NCBI GenBank assembly: GCA_963836665.1
Contig: CAWIKL010000001.1
Span: 3,162,001 to 3,226,000 of the forward strand
Length of the DNA: 64,000 nt
DNA from: JAICSD01 sp963836665
GTDB taxonomy: Bacteria > Acidobacteriota > Vicinamibacteria > Vicinamibacterales > 2-12-FULL-66-21
Reading direction: 5' to 3'
Both the position numbers and the translations under genes were made by a program. Under the pieces are notes generated by a model. It was not told the DNA's origin, ran no database searches, and saw nothing but the letters and a program-made list of their open reading frames with translations. Shown here in pieces: positions 26,753 through 35,337 of this stretch; within the stretch, counting starts at the first letter, position 1, and each line of letters opens with the position of its first letter.

Positions 26753-28003
26753 TCACAGTGTCACGAGCTGCAAGTCCAGTACGTCGGCGTTTTCGGACTT
26801 GATTGTCCGGCAGAGATCGGCCGACGGTGCGCCGTCGAGATTAATTCGCGCCACCGCCGCCTCCGCCCCTTCGAACACGATGTTTTCCGTTTCCTGCACG
26901 TTGAGATCCGCCTGGCGCAGATGGTTGAAGACGTGCGCCAGCACGCCCGGCCGATCGCGGTGGCGCACGACGAGCATGTGCGTCGCCGGCGTGCGCCGCG
27001 CCAGGTTGACGACGTTGGGCACGCGGCCGGTCTCCTTGTAATTCCGGATGATGCGCACGGTCTCGGCGGCAATCGCCTCCTGAGCCTGGTCGGTCGAAGC
27101 GCCGATGTGGTGCGTGCCGTAGACGCCGGGCAGCGCTGCCAACTCGTCGGCGAACGGCGCAGTGGCGGCAGCGGGCTCTTTGGCGTAGACATCGAGGCCG
27201 ACCTTGATGCCACGCGACCTCACCGCTGCGGCCAGCGCAGCGTCGTCCACCACCTCGCCGCGTGCTGTATTGATCAGGATCGCGCCCGGCTTCATCCGCG
27301 CCAGGAAATCGGCATTGACCATGTGCGTCGTCTCCGGGCCGAGCGCCACGTGCAGGCTGACGACATCGCCGCGGGCCGCCGCGTCGGCCGGTTTCGGGGC
27401 CAGGTCGATCGAGATCGTGCGGAGGGCCGCTTCGACACCCAGTTCACGCGCCTCGACGTCGCTCATAGGCCGGTGCTCGCCGTTGAAGCGGCGGCTCCAC
27501 ATCACGACCGGCATTCCGAAGCCGGCGGCGCGGCGGATCATCTCCTGGCCGATGCTGCCGACGCCGATCAGCGCCAGCGTCCGGCCGAAGAGCCCCTGTG
27601 CCCTCGAGAACTCCTTCTTATCCCACGTGCCGGCGCGCAGCGCCGTGACGTTGTCGGGAATGCGGCGGTCCACTGCGAGGATGAGCCCGAAGGCGAGCTC
27701 GGCGACGGCAATGGCGTTCTTGCCAGGGCAGTTCGACACATAGATCCCGCGCCTGGACGCGCCCGCGACATCGATCGTGTTGTAGCCGGCGCCGGCGCGG
27801 ACAATCAGGGACAACCGTCCCGCGTCGAGCATCGGCGCCGTCACCTTCGTGCCGCGTACGACCAGGACGTCGGCGCCGCTCGATTCGATCGCGCGGGCCA
27901 GCGTGTCATCCTTGAGGTCGGGCTCGTAGACGACCTCGCAGCCGGCGGCTCTCAGGCCGGCGATGCCGCTCGCCTCGAACTTGTCGGCGATGAGCACGTT
28001 CAT
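26753..28003 (-). CDS. serA: D-3-phosphoglycerate dehydrogenase
   Basis: 416 residues. NAD-dependent oxidation of 3-phosphoglycerate, the first step of serine synthesis. Rossmann motif LALIGVGSIGQEMIRR (about 155-170), catalytic Arg in LINTARGEVVDDAAL, the Glu in the GLDVYAKEP region and the His in YGTHHIGAST. A C-terminal ACT domain (HMLVVRHRDRPGVLAHVFNH, about 345-416) probably binds serine or a related effector. The ATG 28003 overlaps the DUF1015 stop as ATGA, so DUF1015 and serA are translationally coupled. Confidence 0.95.
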   Translation of the reverse strand: MNVLIADKFEASGIAGLRAAGCEVVYEPDLKDDTLARAIESSGADVLVVRGTKVTAPMLDAGRLSLIVRAGAGYNTIDVAGASRRGIYVSNCPGKNAIAVAELAFGLILAVDRRIPDNVTALRAGTWDKKEFSRAQGLFGRTLALIGVGSIGQEMIRRAAGFGMPVVMWSRRFNGEHRPMSDVEARELGVEAALRTISIDLAPKPADAAARGDVVSLHVALGPETTHMVNADFLARMKPGAILINTARGEVVDDAALAAAVRSRGIKVGLDVYAKEPAAATAPFADELAALPGVYGTHHIGASTDQAQEAIAAETVRIIRNYKETGRVPNVVNLARRTPATHMLVVRHRDRPGVLAHVFNHLRQADLNVQETENIVFEGAEAAVARINLDGAPSADLCRTIKSENADVLDLQLVTL

Positions 28004-29217
28004 AGCGTGTGCGTCAGCAGCCCGTCGCGCAGCTTCGGCTCGAACCACGTCGACTTGGGCGGCATGATGCCGCCTTCGTCCGAGATTGACATCAGGTCGT
28101 CGATCGTCACCGGGTGCATGGAAAAGGCCACCCCGGCACGCCCGTCCTTGACGGCCGCTTCAAGCGCGGCAGTGCCGCGCGCACCGCCGACGAAATCGAT
28201 GCGTTTGTCGGTGCGCACGTCGCCGATCTGCAGCAGCGGCTCGAGCACGTGCTGCTGCAGCAGGGCGACGTCGAGCGCGCTCGCGCGTGAGCCGTCCGCG
28301 GGCGGCGCCTGCGCGAGATCGAGCGTGTACCACGCGCCGTCGAGAAACATCGAGACCTCGCCCTTCCCCGCCGGCGTCGGCGATCCGGGCTTCACCGGGA
28401 TCCGCTTGCGCAACGTATCGAGGAACTGCTGCGCCGTCTGCCCGGCGAGGTCCTTGACGATGCGGTTGTAGGCGAGAATCTGCATCTGATTATCGGGGAA
28501 CGCCACCGCGATGAAGCTGGCGGCTTCCGGCGCGTCGCCGCGGACCGAAAGCTCGGCCCTGGCGCGGGCGGCGCTGGCGGCGCGGTGATGCCCGTCGGCA
28601 ATGTATAAAGCAGGGATCGTGGCAAAAGCGTCCACGATCGCCTTGGTCTCCCTTGCCGGCACCTTCCAGATCGTGTGGTGGATGCCGTCGTCGGCGCGGA
28701 AATCGTAGATTGGCTCGTCGGCGGTGACGATGCGGCAGAAGCGATCGATGTCATCGCTCGCCTTGTAGGTGAGGAAGACGACGCCGGTCTGCGCGCGCAG
28801 CTCGATGATGTGGCGGGTCCGATCGTCTTCCTTGTCACGGCGCGTCCGTTCGTGCTTCTTGATCAGGTCGCGATCGTACTCGTCGAGTGAGAAGCACGCC
28901 GCCACGCCGGTTTGCTCGTGGCCGCCCATGCGGAGGCGGTAGAAGTAGATCGACGGCGTCTCTTCCTCGACGAGCGGCGCCTCCCGGCCGAGCGTCACGA
29001 AGTTCTTCTTTGCCCTGTCGTAGACCTGCGCCGAGTAGGGATCGGTGCCGTCGGGCAAATCGATCTCCGATCGCGTGACGTGCAGGAAGCTCAACGGGTT
29101 ACCGGCGGCAATCCGCCGTGCTTCATCGGTGTTGACCACGTCGTAGGGCACCGAGGAGACTGCGGCGGCGCGCGCGCGCGCCGGACGAACCGCGCGGAAC
29201 GGTCGGAGCTCGGACAT
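28000..29217 (-). CDS. DUF1015 family protein, first gene of the serine operon
   Basis: 405 residues matching DUF1015: start LRPFRAVRP, then SVPYDVVNTDEARRIAAGNP, FLHVTRSEIDLPDGTDPY and the hallmark ALYIADGHHRAASAARA (about 200-215). The function of the family is not established to my knowledge. The DGHHR box resembles the ParB/sulfiredoxin-like motif also used by free-serine kinases, and the gene is coupled to serA and serC with no serB in view. A phosphoserine-related or serine-sensing role is therefore an inference. TAAGAT lies 6 bases before ATG 29217 with no Shine-Dalgarno, suggesting a leaderless operon promoter. Confidence 0.88.
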   Translation of the reverse strand: MSELRPFRAVRPARARAAAVSSVPYDVVNTDEARRIAAGNPLSFLHVTRSEIDLPDGTDPYSAQVYDRAKKNFVTLGREAPLVEEETPSIYFYRLRMGGHEQTGVAACFSLDEYDRDLIKKHERTRRDKEDDRTRHIIELRAQTGVVFLTYKASDDIDRFCRIVTADEPIYDFRADDGIHHTIWKVPARETKAIVDAFATIPALYIADGHHRAASAARARAELSVRGDAPEAASFIAVAFPDNQMQILAYNRIVKDLAGQTAQQFLDTLRKRIPVKPGSPTPAGKGEVSMFLDGAWYTLDLAQAPPADGSRASALDVALLQQHVLEPLLQIGDVRTDKRIDFVGGARGTAALEAAVKDGRAGVAFSMHPVTIDDLMSISDEGGIMPPKSTWFEPKLRDGLLTHTL

Positions 29218-29223
29218 CCGTCT

Positions 29224-29229
29224 ATCTTA
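29224..29229 (-). promoter_or_regulatory. TANNNT box before DUF1015-serA-serC
   Basis: TAAGAT on the minus strand, six bases before ATG 29217, no Shine-Dalgarno. Likely leaderless promoter for the serine operon. Two GGTTGG(A/C) heptads at 29237-29250 lie immediately upstream. Confidence 0.5.
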
Positions 29230-29250
29230 GCGCGGTGGTTGGAGGTTGGC

Positions 29251-30525
29251 TCAGCGCGTCGCGCGTACGGCGTCGGGCTTCTGGGTTGGCACGGCGGCCA
29301 TCAATGTCTGGCCGAGGCGTGCCAGTGACGCGTCACGCGCGGTCGTGAAGGCGGCGAGCTGGGCGTCGGGGATCGGCTCGCCGGGTGCTTGTCTGGCATG
29401 GAACGAGACGGGGTTGACGAACGCGCCGTTCCGTTTCAGCCGATAGTCGAGATGGGGACCGGTCGCCGAGCCGGTCATCCCGACGCGGCCGACGAGCTGC
29501 CCCTGCGCCACGTGACTGCCGGCACGGATCCCCGGGGCGAACGACGACAGGTGCAGGTAGAACGTCTCGAAGCCGCTGGCGTGCTTCAGGTGGACCATGT
29601 TGCCGCTGCCGCCAGTGAAGCTCGCCGAAAGAACGGTGCCGGTGGCGACCGCCACCACCGCCGACCCCGCCGGCGCCGCGTAGTCGACACCGAGATGCGC
29701 CTTGACGACGTTGTCGATCGGATGCAGGCGGTGCAGGCTGAAGCGCGATGTGATGCGCGGCTCGAACTTGAGGGGCGACTTGAGAAAGAACCGTTGCAGC
29801 GATCGCCCGTTCTCATCGTAATAAGCCGGCTTGCCCGTCGACGGGTTGATCCAGCGGAAGCCCCGCACCGTGCGGCCGTTCACCGAGAGCGATGCCCCGA
29901 CGATGTCGCCATAGCTCGAGAACTGCCCGTCGCGCATCGTCTTTTCAAACGTCACGCGGAAACGATCGCCGGGCTGGAGTTCGGTATTGAAGTCGATCTG
30001 GCCGCTGAACACGTCGGCCAACTCGAGCGCGAGCTGGATCGTCTCGCCGGCGCGCTCGATGGCGCCGATGAGCGACGGGGTCTGCTTGTCGATACGCGCG
30101 TCAATGCCCGCGATCTCGACCTGCTTCTCGAAGGGCAGGACCTTGGCGTCGAGGGTCTCTGGGTGAGAGCGGTCCGCCGCCGACACGCGCAGGAAGCGAT
30201 CGGCGTCGATCTCGTAGACGAATTCGCTGAGGAGACCGTCGAGCGATCGCACGAGTCGGTAGGGACGGCCGCTGCGGATCTGCCGCGGGTCGAAGACCGA
30301 ACGTGCCGCCTCGACCGCACTGGCGACGAACTGCTGCTGAATGTGCTCGGCGCGCAGCAGGCTGTCGAGCGTGGCGTTGCGTGGGACGCGCGCCTCGACT
30401 GTCTCGCTCTCAGCGGCCAGGCGCACGTCGGGGTGGGCGGCCCGGCGCGGCGCTTCGGCCGGCGCGCCGCAGGAAACGCAGATCAGGGTCACGCCGGCCA
30501 GGAGCAGCGGCCTTGCGAACGGCAA
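29251..30525 (-). CDS. M23 (LytM-type) peptidoglycan peptidase, lipoprotein-like
   Basis: 424 residues. The N-terminus ends in LICVSC, a possible though atypical lipobox. Residues 50-270 form the helical/beta regulatory region seen in MepM/NlpD-like proteins (QPGDRFRVTFEKTM). The M23 domain follows (about 290-385): HLGVDYAAPAGSAVVAVATG gives the first His and Asp ligands and FYLHLSS the catalytic His. The usual final HxH is HLD in TGPHLDYRLKRNG, so one metal ligand is Asp or missing. The start is TTG 30525 with TAGACT 6 bases upstream. Last gene of the pseudokinase module. Confidence 0.88.
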   Translation of the reverse strand: MPFARPLLLAGVTLICVSCGAPAEAPRRAAHPDVRLAAESETVEARVPRNATLDSLLRAEHIQQQFVASAVEAARSVFDPRQIRSGRPYRLVRSLDGLLSEFVYEIDADRFLRVSAADRSHPETLDAKVLPFEKQVEIAGIDARIDKQTPSLIGAIERAGETIQLALELADVFSGQIDFNTELQPGDRFRVTFEKTMRDGQFSSYGDIVGASLSVNGRTVRGFRWINPSTGKPAYYDENGRSLQRFFLKSPLKFEPRITSRFSLHRLHPIDNVVKAHLGVDYAAPAGSAVVAVATGTVLSASFTGGSGNMVHLKHASGFETFYLHLSSFAPGIRAGSHVAQGQLVGRVGMTGSATGPHLDYRLKRNGAFVNPVSFHARQAPGEPIPDAQLAAFTTARDASLARLGQTLMAAVPTQKPDAVRATR

Positions 30526-30531
30526 GGAGGC

Positions 30532-30537
30532 AGTCTA
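30532..30537 (-). promoter_or_regulatory. TANNNT box before the M23 peptidase
   Basis: TAGACT on the minus strand six bases before TTG 30525, in the 20-base gap after the HTH gene. It may give the M23 gene a separate leaderless promoter inside the module. Confidence 0.4.
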
Positions 30538-30545
30538 CCCGATGT

Positions 30546-31730
30546 TTACTTGATCACGATGCGAAACAGCACGCGCTTCAGGAACGACTTGTGCTGCGGC
30601 GCTGGGCGCGGTTTCGCCTTGACGGTGCGGACGTGCGGCGCTGCCGCCGGACGCGCGTACGACGCCGGCCGTATGTTCTTCAGGCGAGGTGCGTCCAGCG
30701 TCGATCCCGCGTTGAGCGGATCGACATCGGGCGCCGGGGCCGGCGGCTCGCTTTGCACGCGCGCGGCCTCGACCGCCACCGCCGGGCTCAGCGGATGTTC
30801 CCACCCGGTGGCGATGGCGCCAACAGCGATGACCGCTGCCGCCGCGAGCGCCAGCGCCCAGCGGTAGCGCTCCGGGACAGCGCGCTTCGTACGCTCCGCC
30901 GCGCTCGTGCGCCACGGTAGTGGCGCCGGGATGTCGAGCGCCAGGGTCGGCACGAGGGTCCAGCCTTCGGCCGGCACGGACTTGGATGCCGATTCGATCG
31001 CGGCCTCAGGCATCACCCCGGTCGACTCCATCAGCGGCCATGCCACGTCGAGCACGAGCGCCGTGTCGAGCCCGGCCGCGCGAGCGTACGCGGTCAGGTC
31101 CTGGCGCCCGCGGTCGTCGGCGGTCCAGTTGCGCAGGTAGCCCCACTCCAGTTCCCGCAGCCGCCATGCCGGCACGCCGCAGCCGCGCGCGACGTCTTCG
31201 AGCGACAGGCCGGTGGCACGGCGCGCACGGCGGATATCGGAGATCGTCACCTCGCTGCCGCGGGGCGATTCCGGGGAGACAGCGCGGCGCGCCGCCCACC
31301 CCCGGAACAGCCCGCGCACGGTCTCGCCAAGATCGGGCGCGGAGAAACGCGAGAGCGCCGCGGAGAACTCGGCAATGCCGGAAAAGGGCGGCAAATCGAT
31401 CGCTCGGATGGCTCGCGCGATGACGAGGCGGAGACCGCCGGGCACCTTGAAACCGGTCGGTGTCTCGAAGCCCGGCAGCAAATCGGTCAGGAGCGTGGCG
31501 GCAGCGGTGACAGGTTCGTGATCGCGGTTGACGGGACCTTCGACGACGACGGCGCCGTCCGGCGTCAGCCTGATGACGGTGGCGTTCGGAATGCCATGCA
31601 GATCGCCGGCGACGTACTGGCGGCAGACTTCACGAAGAATAGCGACGGCTCCTTCGGGACGGAGGGGAACGTCGCTATCGATGAGCTCGGCGAGCGAAAC
31701 GCGGCTCGGCATGCCGCATCGTGCTGCCAA
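30546..31730 (-). CDS. RodZ-like HTH membrane protein with degenerate kinase-like N-terminus
   Basis: 394 residues. Residues about 1-155 (LRPEGAVAILREVCRQYVAG; VIRLTPDGAVVVEGPV; LPPFSGIAEFSAALSRF) look like a protein-kinase C-lobe without catalytic motifs. An HTH of the RodZ/HTH_25 type follows at about 170-235 (ISDIRRARRATGLSLEDVAR; VPAWRLRELEWGYLRNW). One TM helix (WALALAAAAVIAVGAIATGW, about 290-310) leads to a Pro/Ala-rich tail ending in basic SFLKRVLFRIVIK. It probably links envelope state to cytoplasmic binding. ATG 31712 is an alternative start; neither has a strong ribosome site. Confidence 0.75.
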   Translation of the reverse strand: MAARCGMPSRVSLAELIDSDVPLRPEGAVAILREVCRQYVAGDLHGIPNATVIRLTPDGAVVVEGPVNRDHEPVTAAATLLTDLLPGFETPTGFKVPGGLRLVIARAIRAIDLPPFSGIAEFSAALSRFSAPDLGETVRGLFRGWAARRAVSPESPRGSEVTISDIRRARRATGLSLEDVARGCGVPAWRLRELEWGYLRNWTADDRGRQDLTAYARAAGLDTALVLDVAWPLMESTGVMPEAAIESASKSVPAEGWTLVPTLALDIPAPLPWRTSAAERTKRAVPERYRWALALAAAAVIAVGAIATGWEHPLSPAVAVEAARVQSEPPAPAPDVDPLNAGSTLDAPRLKNIRPASYARPAAAPHVRTVKAKPRPAPQHKSFLKRVLFRIVIK

Positions 31731-31759
31731 TTCCCTGCCAATCCTTGCCGGTCGAGCTG

Positions 31760-32683
31760 TTATTGATCGCGGCCGACGTTCAGCTGGATCATCTTGCGGA
31801 ATTTGACCGGCGCGCCGTTCAGTGTCGCCGGCTGGTACCGCCAGTCGCGCCCCTTGGTCAGCAATTCCGCGTCGTACATCGGTTGAATCGATTCGCGCAC
31901 GCTAATCGCCGAGACGCGACCCTGCTCGTCGATCACCACTTCGAGCACCCCGCGAGGGCGGGCCTGCTGCTTCATGATCGGGGTCATTCGCGGAACATCC
32001 TGGTGCACGATCACCGGCGCGACCACGTCGGGGTCGGTGGTGGTGTAAATGCGGTTCGGATCTGGCTGCGGCACCACCGGCACGGGCGGCGGTGGCACGA
32101 TCGGCGCGACGGGCTTGGGCGGCTCCGGTGCCGGAGTCGCGGCGATGGCCAGATCGAGGAAACCCGACACCAGCGTGCGCAGATCGGCCAGGTGGCCGCC
32201 CATGTCGGGATCGTCGAGCAGGGTCATCACCTGCTTGAACTGCGCCGCGGCGCGCGCATAGTCCTTGCGATCGAAGCTCCCCTTCGCGTCGGCGTAGCGC
32301 TTGGTGGCAATGTCGGGCAGCAGCTTGCGGCGTACGTCGGAAAACGCGGCGCGGACGCGGGGCGAGGCTTCGGCGTCGCCAGGTTGATACGCCGGATCGG
32401 CAGTCACGACGGCCGCGATGGCCGTCTCGGCCTCGCTGCCGCGTCCGAGCGCCAGCAGGCAAAGAGAGCGGTACTGCTCGACCGATTTCAGATCGACCGC
32501 GGTCCCGTGTGCCTCGGTGGGCCGCAGGTCGTTGAGGACGGCAAGCGCCTCATCGTAGCGCGCCGACGCGTATAGATCGCGCGCGGCGCCGATGCCGTCG
32601 CGCGACGGTACCTGGCCGAAAGCCACGCGCGTCATCGCGGCGGCGAGCAGGAACGGCAAGATCAGACGTGAAGGTGAGTGCAT
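31760..32683 (-). CDS. TPR protein with C-terminal TonB-like domain
   Basis: 307 residues with a signal peptide. The N-terminal half has TPR-like helices (GAARDLYASARYDEALAVLN; GSFDRKDYARAAAQFKQVM). A proline-rich bridge (EPPKPVAPIVPPPPVPVVPQ) leads to a TonB C-terminal fold (QQARPRGVLEVVIDEQGRVS; WRYQPATLNGAPVKFRKMIQ). There is no N-terminal TonB anchor, so it is not a classical energy transducer. It begins 11 bases after the pseudokinase-PEGA stop, with GGGAAGGG before ATG 32683. Confidence 0.85.
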   Translation of the reverse strand: MHSPSRLILPFLLAAAMTRVAFGQVPSRDGIGAARDLYASARYDEALAVLNDLRPTEAHGTAVDLKSVEQYRSLCLLALGRGSEAETAIAAVVTADPAYQPGDAEASPRVRAAFSDVRRKLLPDIATKRYADAKGSFDRKDYARAAAQFKQVMTLLDDPDMGGHLADLRTLVSGFLDLAIAATPAPEPPKPVAPIVPPPPVPVVPQPDPNRIYTTTDPDVVAPVIVHQDVPRMTPIMKQQARPRGVLEVVIDEQGRVSAISVRESIQPMYDAELLTKGRDWRYQPATLNGAPVKFRKMIQLNVGRDQ

Positions 32684-32694
32684 TTGGCCCTTCC

Positions 32695-35127
32695 CTATTT
32701 CATGTCCACGCTCAAGCGGACCGGAGCGTTCAGCGTCACTGACACGGCCTGCCGCTTCTCACCGAGCTGAGGATGCCGGAACAGCACTTCGTGCGGACCG
32801 ATCGTCAGCGGCAGGTTGCCGATCGGCGTCTCGCCGGCGCGGCGGCCGTCGATGAAGACCTCTGCCCACGGCGAGGCGTTGATGTTGATCGTGCCCTGCG
32901 GCATCTCCAGCGTGATCGCCGCGACCTTCCCGGGGGGCACCTGGATGGCGCGCGTCGCGCGGTAGCCGAGCGTGTCGTTGACGAGCTCGACGTCGTGACG
33001 TCCCGTCGCCATCATGATCTTGTCGGTGTCGGAGGTGCCGATCAGCCGGCCGTTCTCGCGCACCTCCACGGCCACCGGCGACTTCACCGCAATCCAGCCC
33101 GACACCGGACCGGCCGACGCAGTCGTGACCGGTGCCAGGATCGATGCGGTGACGCCCGCTTGGATGACAACCTTCTGCTTCACCGGCGATCCGCCCTCGG
33201 CCTGGAGCACGATGTCGTGCTCCCCCGGCGCGAGATCGGCGACGTTTACCGGCGCAGCGCCATGCTCGACCCCGTCGATGCTCACCCGCGCGCCGGCCGG
33301 CTCCGACTGCACGAGCAGGCTGCCGGTCGACGGCGTTTCCGGCAGCTCGAGATACTGCGACGCCTCCGCGCCGGCTGAGATGTTGACCGGAATCACGCGC
33401 GGCACGCCTCGGCCGCGGAGCTCCAGGATGTGTGAGCCGGCGCTCAGCGAAATGCGTGCCGGCGTGCCACCCTTGGCCACGCCATCGACGAAGACCGGGA
33501 CGCCGGGAGGATTGGTCTGCACCGACAGTGTCCCCAACGCCGGGGCCACCGGCTTCTTGTAGGCGCGGACGGCAACCGCCCCGCCGCCGCCCGCGACCGC
33601 CAGCGCCATGACGATCATCGCGATGCGGCGCCAGTTGCCGCCACGCGCCTGGCGCGCGGGCGCTTCCTCGGCCGCCGCGTCCATCTCGCGCGCTTGGGTG
33701 CTGCCAGGCATCGGCGGCAGATCGAAATCCTTCAACAGCTCGGTGATGTCGCGCGGCTGAGGCGGCACATCGGCGGCCTGAGGTGTTCCTGCCGGGAGCG
33801 GCTCATCAAGCGCGACGGGCGCATCAAAGACTCGGAGCGTCGGCGCGCCGGGCGCAGCGGGTGATGCCGCCATCACGCTGATGGGCATCAGTGGCGTGCT
33901 CGCGGGCAGCGGCGTCAGGTGTGCCTCAGGCAGCTCGGGCACAGCGGCCGGCACCGGTGCCGGCGCCGCGGCAAGGGGTACGCTTGGAGCAACGCGCACC
34001 GCCGCTGTGACGATCACGGCCGTGTCGGGTGCAAGTGATACGGGCGCGGGCGGCAACGATACGAGCGGCAAGGGCGCGACTGGCATCGACGCAACCAGGA
34101 CGGGCGCAAGGGGTGTTGGCGCGAGCGGAACCGATGCCGGCGAGGCGATCGCAGCAGACGGAGCCGTGACCGTCACTGTTGGCATCACGGCGGCCGACAC
34201 CACCGGTCTGGGCGCCGCCGGCACGGGGTCGAGCATCGCGGAGATGTAGCGCGACAGGAACGTTTCGAGCGCGACGGGGGCGGCGACGAACCCCGAGTCC
34301 TCCGCGAGGGCATCTTCGAGCCCGACCTGCGCGTCGGTCGCGGAGGTGAATCCCTGGCGGCCGTCGAGCTGCAGCGCGCGCGCAATCCAGTTGTGCAGCG
34401 CCTCGGGCAGTGGCTGCTCGTCGCCGCCAGCGGCACGCGCCCGCGCTTCGCCCAGCAACGCCGCTGCGCGGTGCGGATAGTCGTCGTCACCAAGAGGGCG
34501 GCCGAGCACGAGGGCCAGCGCGGTGAGACCAATCGCGGTGACGTCGGCGCGGTGATCGAAGCGAATGGCGCCGGCGGAAGATGGTACCGCCACGCGCAGT
34601 TCCTGCCACAAGCGCTCGCGCTTGAACTGCAGTTGCTCGACCGCCGACCCGAGCACGTGCTCGACGACGATCAGGCGCGCCCGAGGCGTGACGATCAGCC
34701 GCTCGGGGCCGATCAGGCCGTGCGCGACATCGCGTGCATTTTCGTGCAACAGCGCCAGCGAAGGCACCACCTGTCGAAGCAGGCACAACGCCGCGTTGAG
34801 ATCCAGGTGCAGGCCGCGCGCATGCGCGACGCGCAGCATCTCGGAGAGCCGCACGCCCTCGACGTGGTCGGACACGATGGCGAGCCCGCTCGGATGGCGA
34901 TCGATGCGGCGGACGCGCGCGTAGTAGGCATGGCGGAAATTCGCCAGGCGGGCGGCACGCTCGCGCAGCGCGAACTCGAACGACGGCACCGACAGCAGCT
35001 GCGGACGAACGCGCAGAATCTGCAATAGGTCGCCGGTGGCAGCATCGACGGCGACGACCCGCTCGCCGAGACCGTCGGCGAACAAGGGCGCTTCGGGGCG
35101 TTCGGCGGTGGCGGGTCCGGTAGCCAT
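32695..35127 (-). CDS. Membrane pseudokinase with four PEGA-like repeats
   Basis: About 810 residues. Residues 1-300 follow the kinase fold (VSDHVEGVRLSEMLRVAHAR; SLALLHENARDVAHGLIGPE; RADVTAIGLTALALVLGRPL) but the active-site HRD is replaced by AHGLIGPERL, no DFG is visible and there is no glycine loop, so catalysis is unlikely. A Pro/Ala/Val-rich linker (about 300-510) precedes one TM helix (IAMIVMALAVAGGGGAVAV). Four PEGA-like repeats (e.g. SVQTNPPGVPVFVDGVAKGG; LLVQSEPAGARVSIDGVEHG; NASPWAEVFIDGRRAGETPI; the third is divergent) fill the outer part. Start ATG 35127 is preferred over TTG 35193. First gene of the module. Confidence 0.85.
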   Translation of the reverse strand: MATGPATAERPEAPLFADGLGERVVAVDAATGDLLQILRVRPQLLSVPSFEFALRERAARLANFRHAYYARVRRIDRHPSGLAIVSDHVEGVRLSEMLRVAHARGLHLDLNAALCLLRQVVPSLALLHENARDVAHGLIGPERLIVTPRARLIVVEHVLGSAVEQLQFKRERLWQELRVAVPSSAGAIRFDHRADVTAIGLTALALVLGRPLGDDDYPHRAAALLGEARARAAGGDEQPLPEALHNWIARALQLDGRQGFTSATDAQVGLEDALAEDSGFVAAPVALETFLSRYISAMLDPVPAAPRPVVSAAVMPTVTVTAPSAAIASPASVPLAPTPLAPVLVASMPVAPLPLVSLPPAPVSLAPDTAVIVTAAVRVAPSVPLAAAPAPVPAAVPELPEAHLTPLPASTPLMPISVMAASPAAPGAPTLRVFDAPVALDEPLPAGTPQAADVPPQPRDITELLKDFDLPPMPGSTQAREMDAAAEEAPARQARGGNWRRIAMIVMALAVAGGGGAVAVRAYKKPVAPALGTLSVQTNPPGVPVFVDGVAKGGTPARISLSAGSHILELRGRGVPRVIPVNISAGAEASQYLELPETPSTGSLLVQSEPAGARVSIDGVEHGAAPVNVADLAPGEHDIVLQAEGGSPVKQKVVIQAGVTASILAPVTTASAGPVSGWIAVKSPVAVEVRENGRLIGTSDTDKIMMATGRHDVELVNDTLGYRATRAIQVPPGKVAAITLEMPQGTININASPWAEVFIDGRRAGETPIGNLPLTIGPHEVLFRHPQLGEKRQAVSVTLNAPVRLSVDMK

Positions 35128-35337
35128 ATGGGTTCTCGCGCCCGTTGTGCAACCACCGGACCAGCGGCGCCGCACGGGCTTTGATTCCCGCAAGCCGCAG
35201 GGCGCACGACAGTTCTCGGCGAACGGCCACGGCCAGGCCTGGCCCGCGCGATCTCAAGGCTGTCGGCGTGTTTGCGTTTCTGTGATCAAGTTCCTTATCC
35301 TTCGCTACCGGGAAAACGGCCGCAGCCCACCGACATA
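35128..35337. promoter_or_regulatory. Divergent spacer between the pseudokinase module and the glycosyltransferase-like gene
   Basis: A 210-base region upstream of two divergent genes. It is less GC-rich near 35270-35320 (CTGTGATCAAGTTCCTTATC), which is where promoters would sit. I cannot place confident -10/-35 pairs and see no gene in it. Confidence 0.3.

Noticed and set aside
29389..30867. A 492-codon open frame on the plus strand opposite the M23 and HTH genes
   Set aside because: Charged, Arg/Asp/Ala-rich composition without fold or motif; the minus strand has catalytic M23 strings and TM helices.
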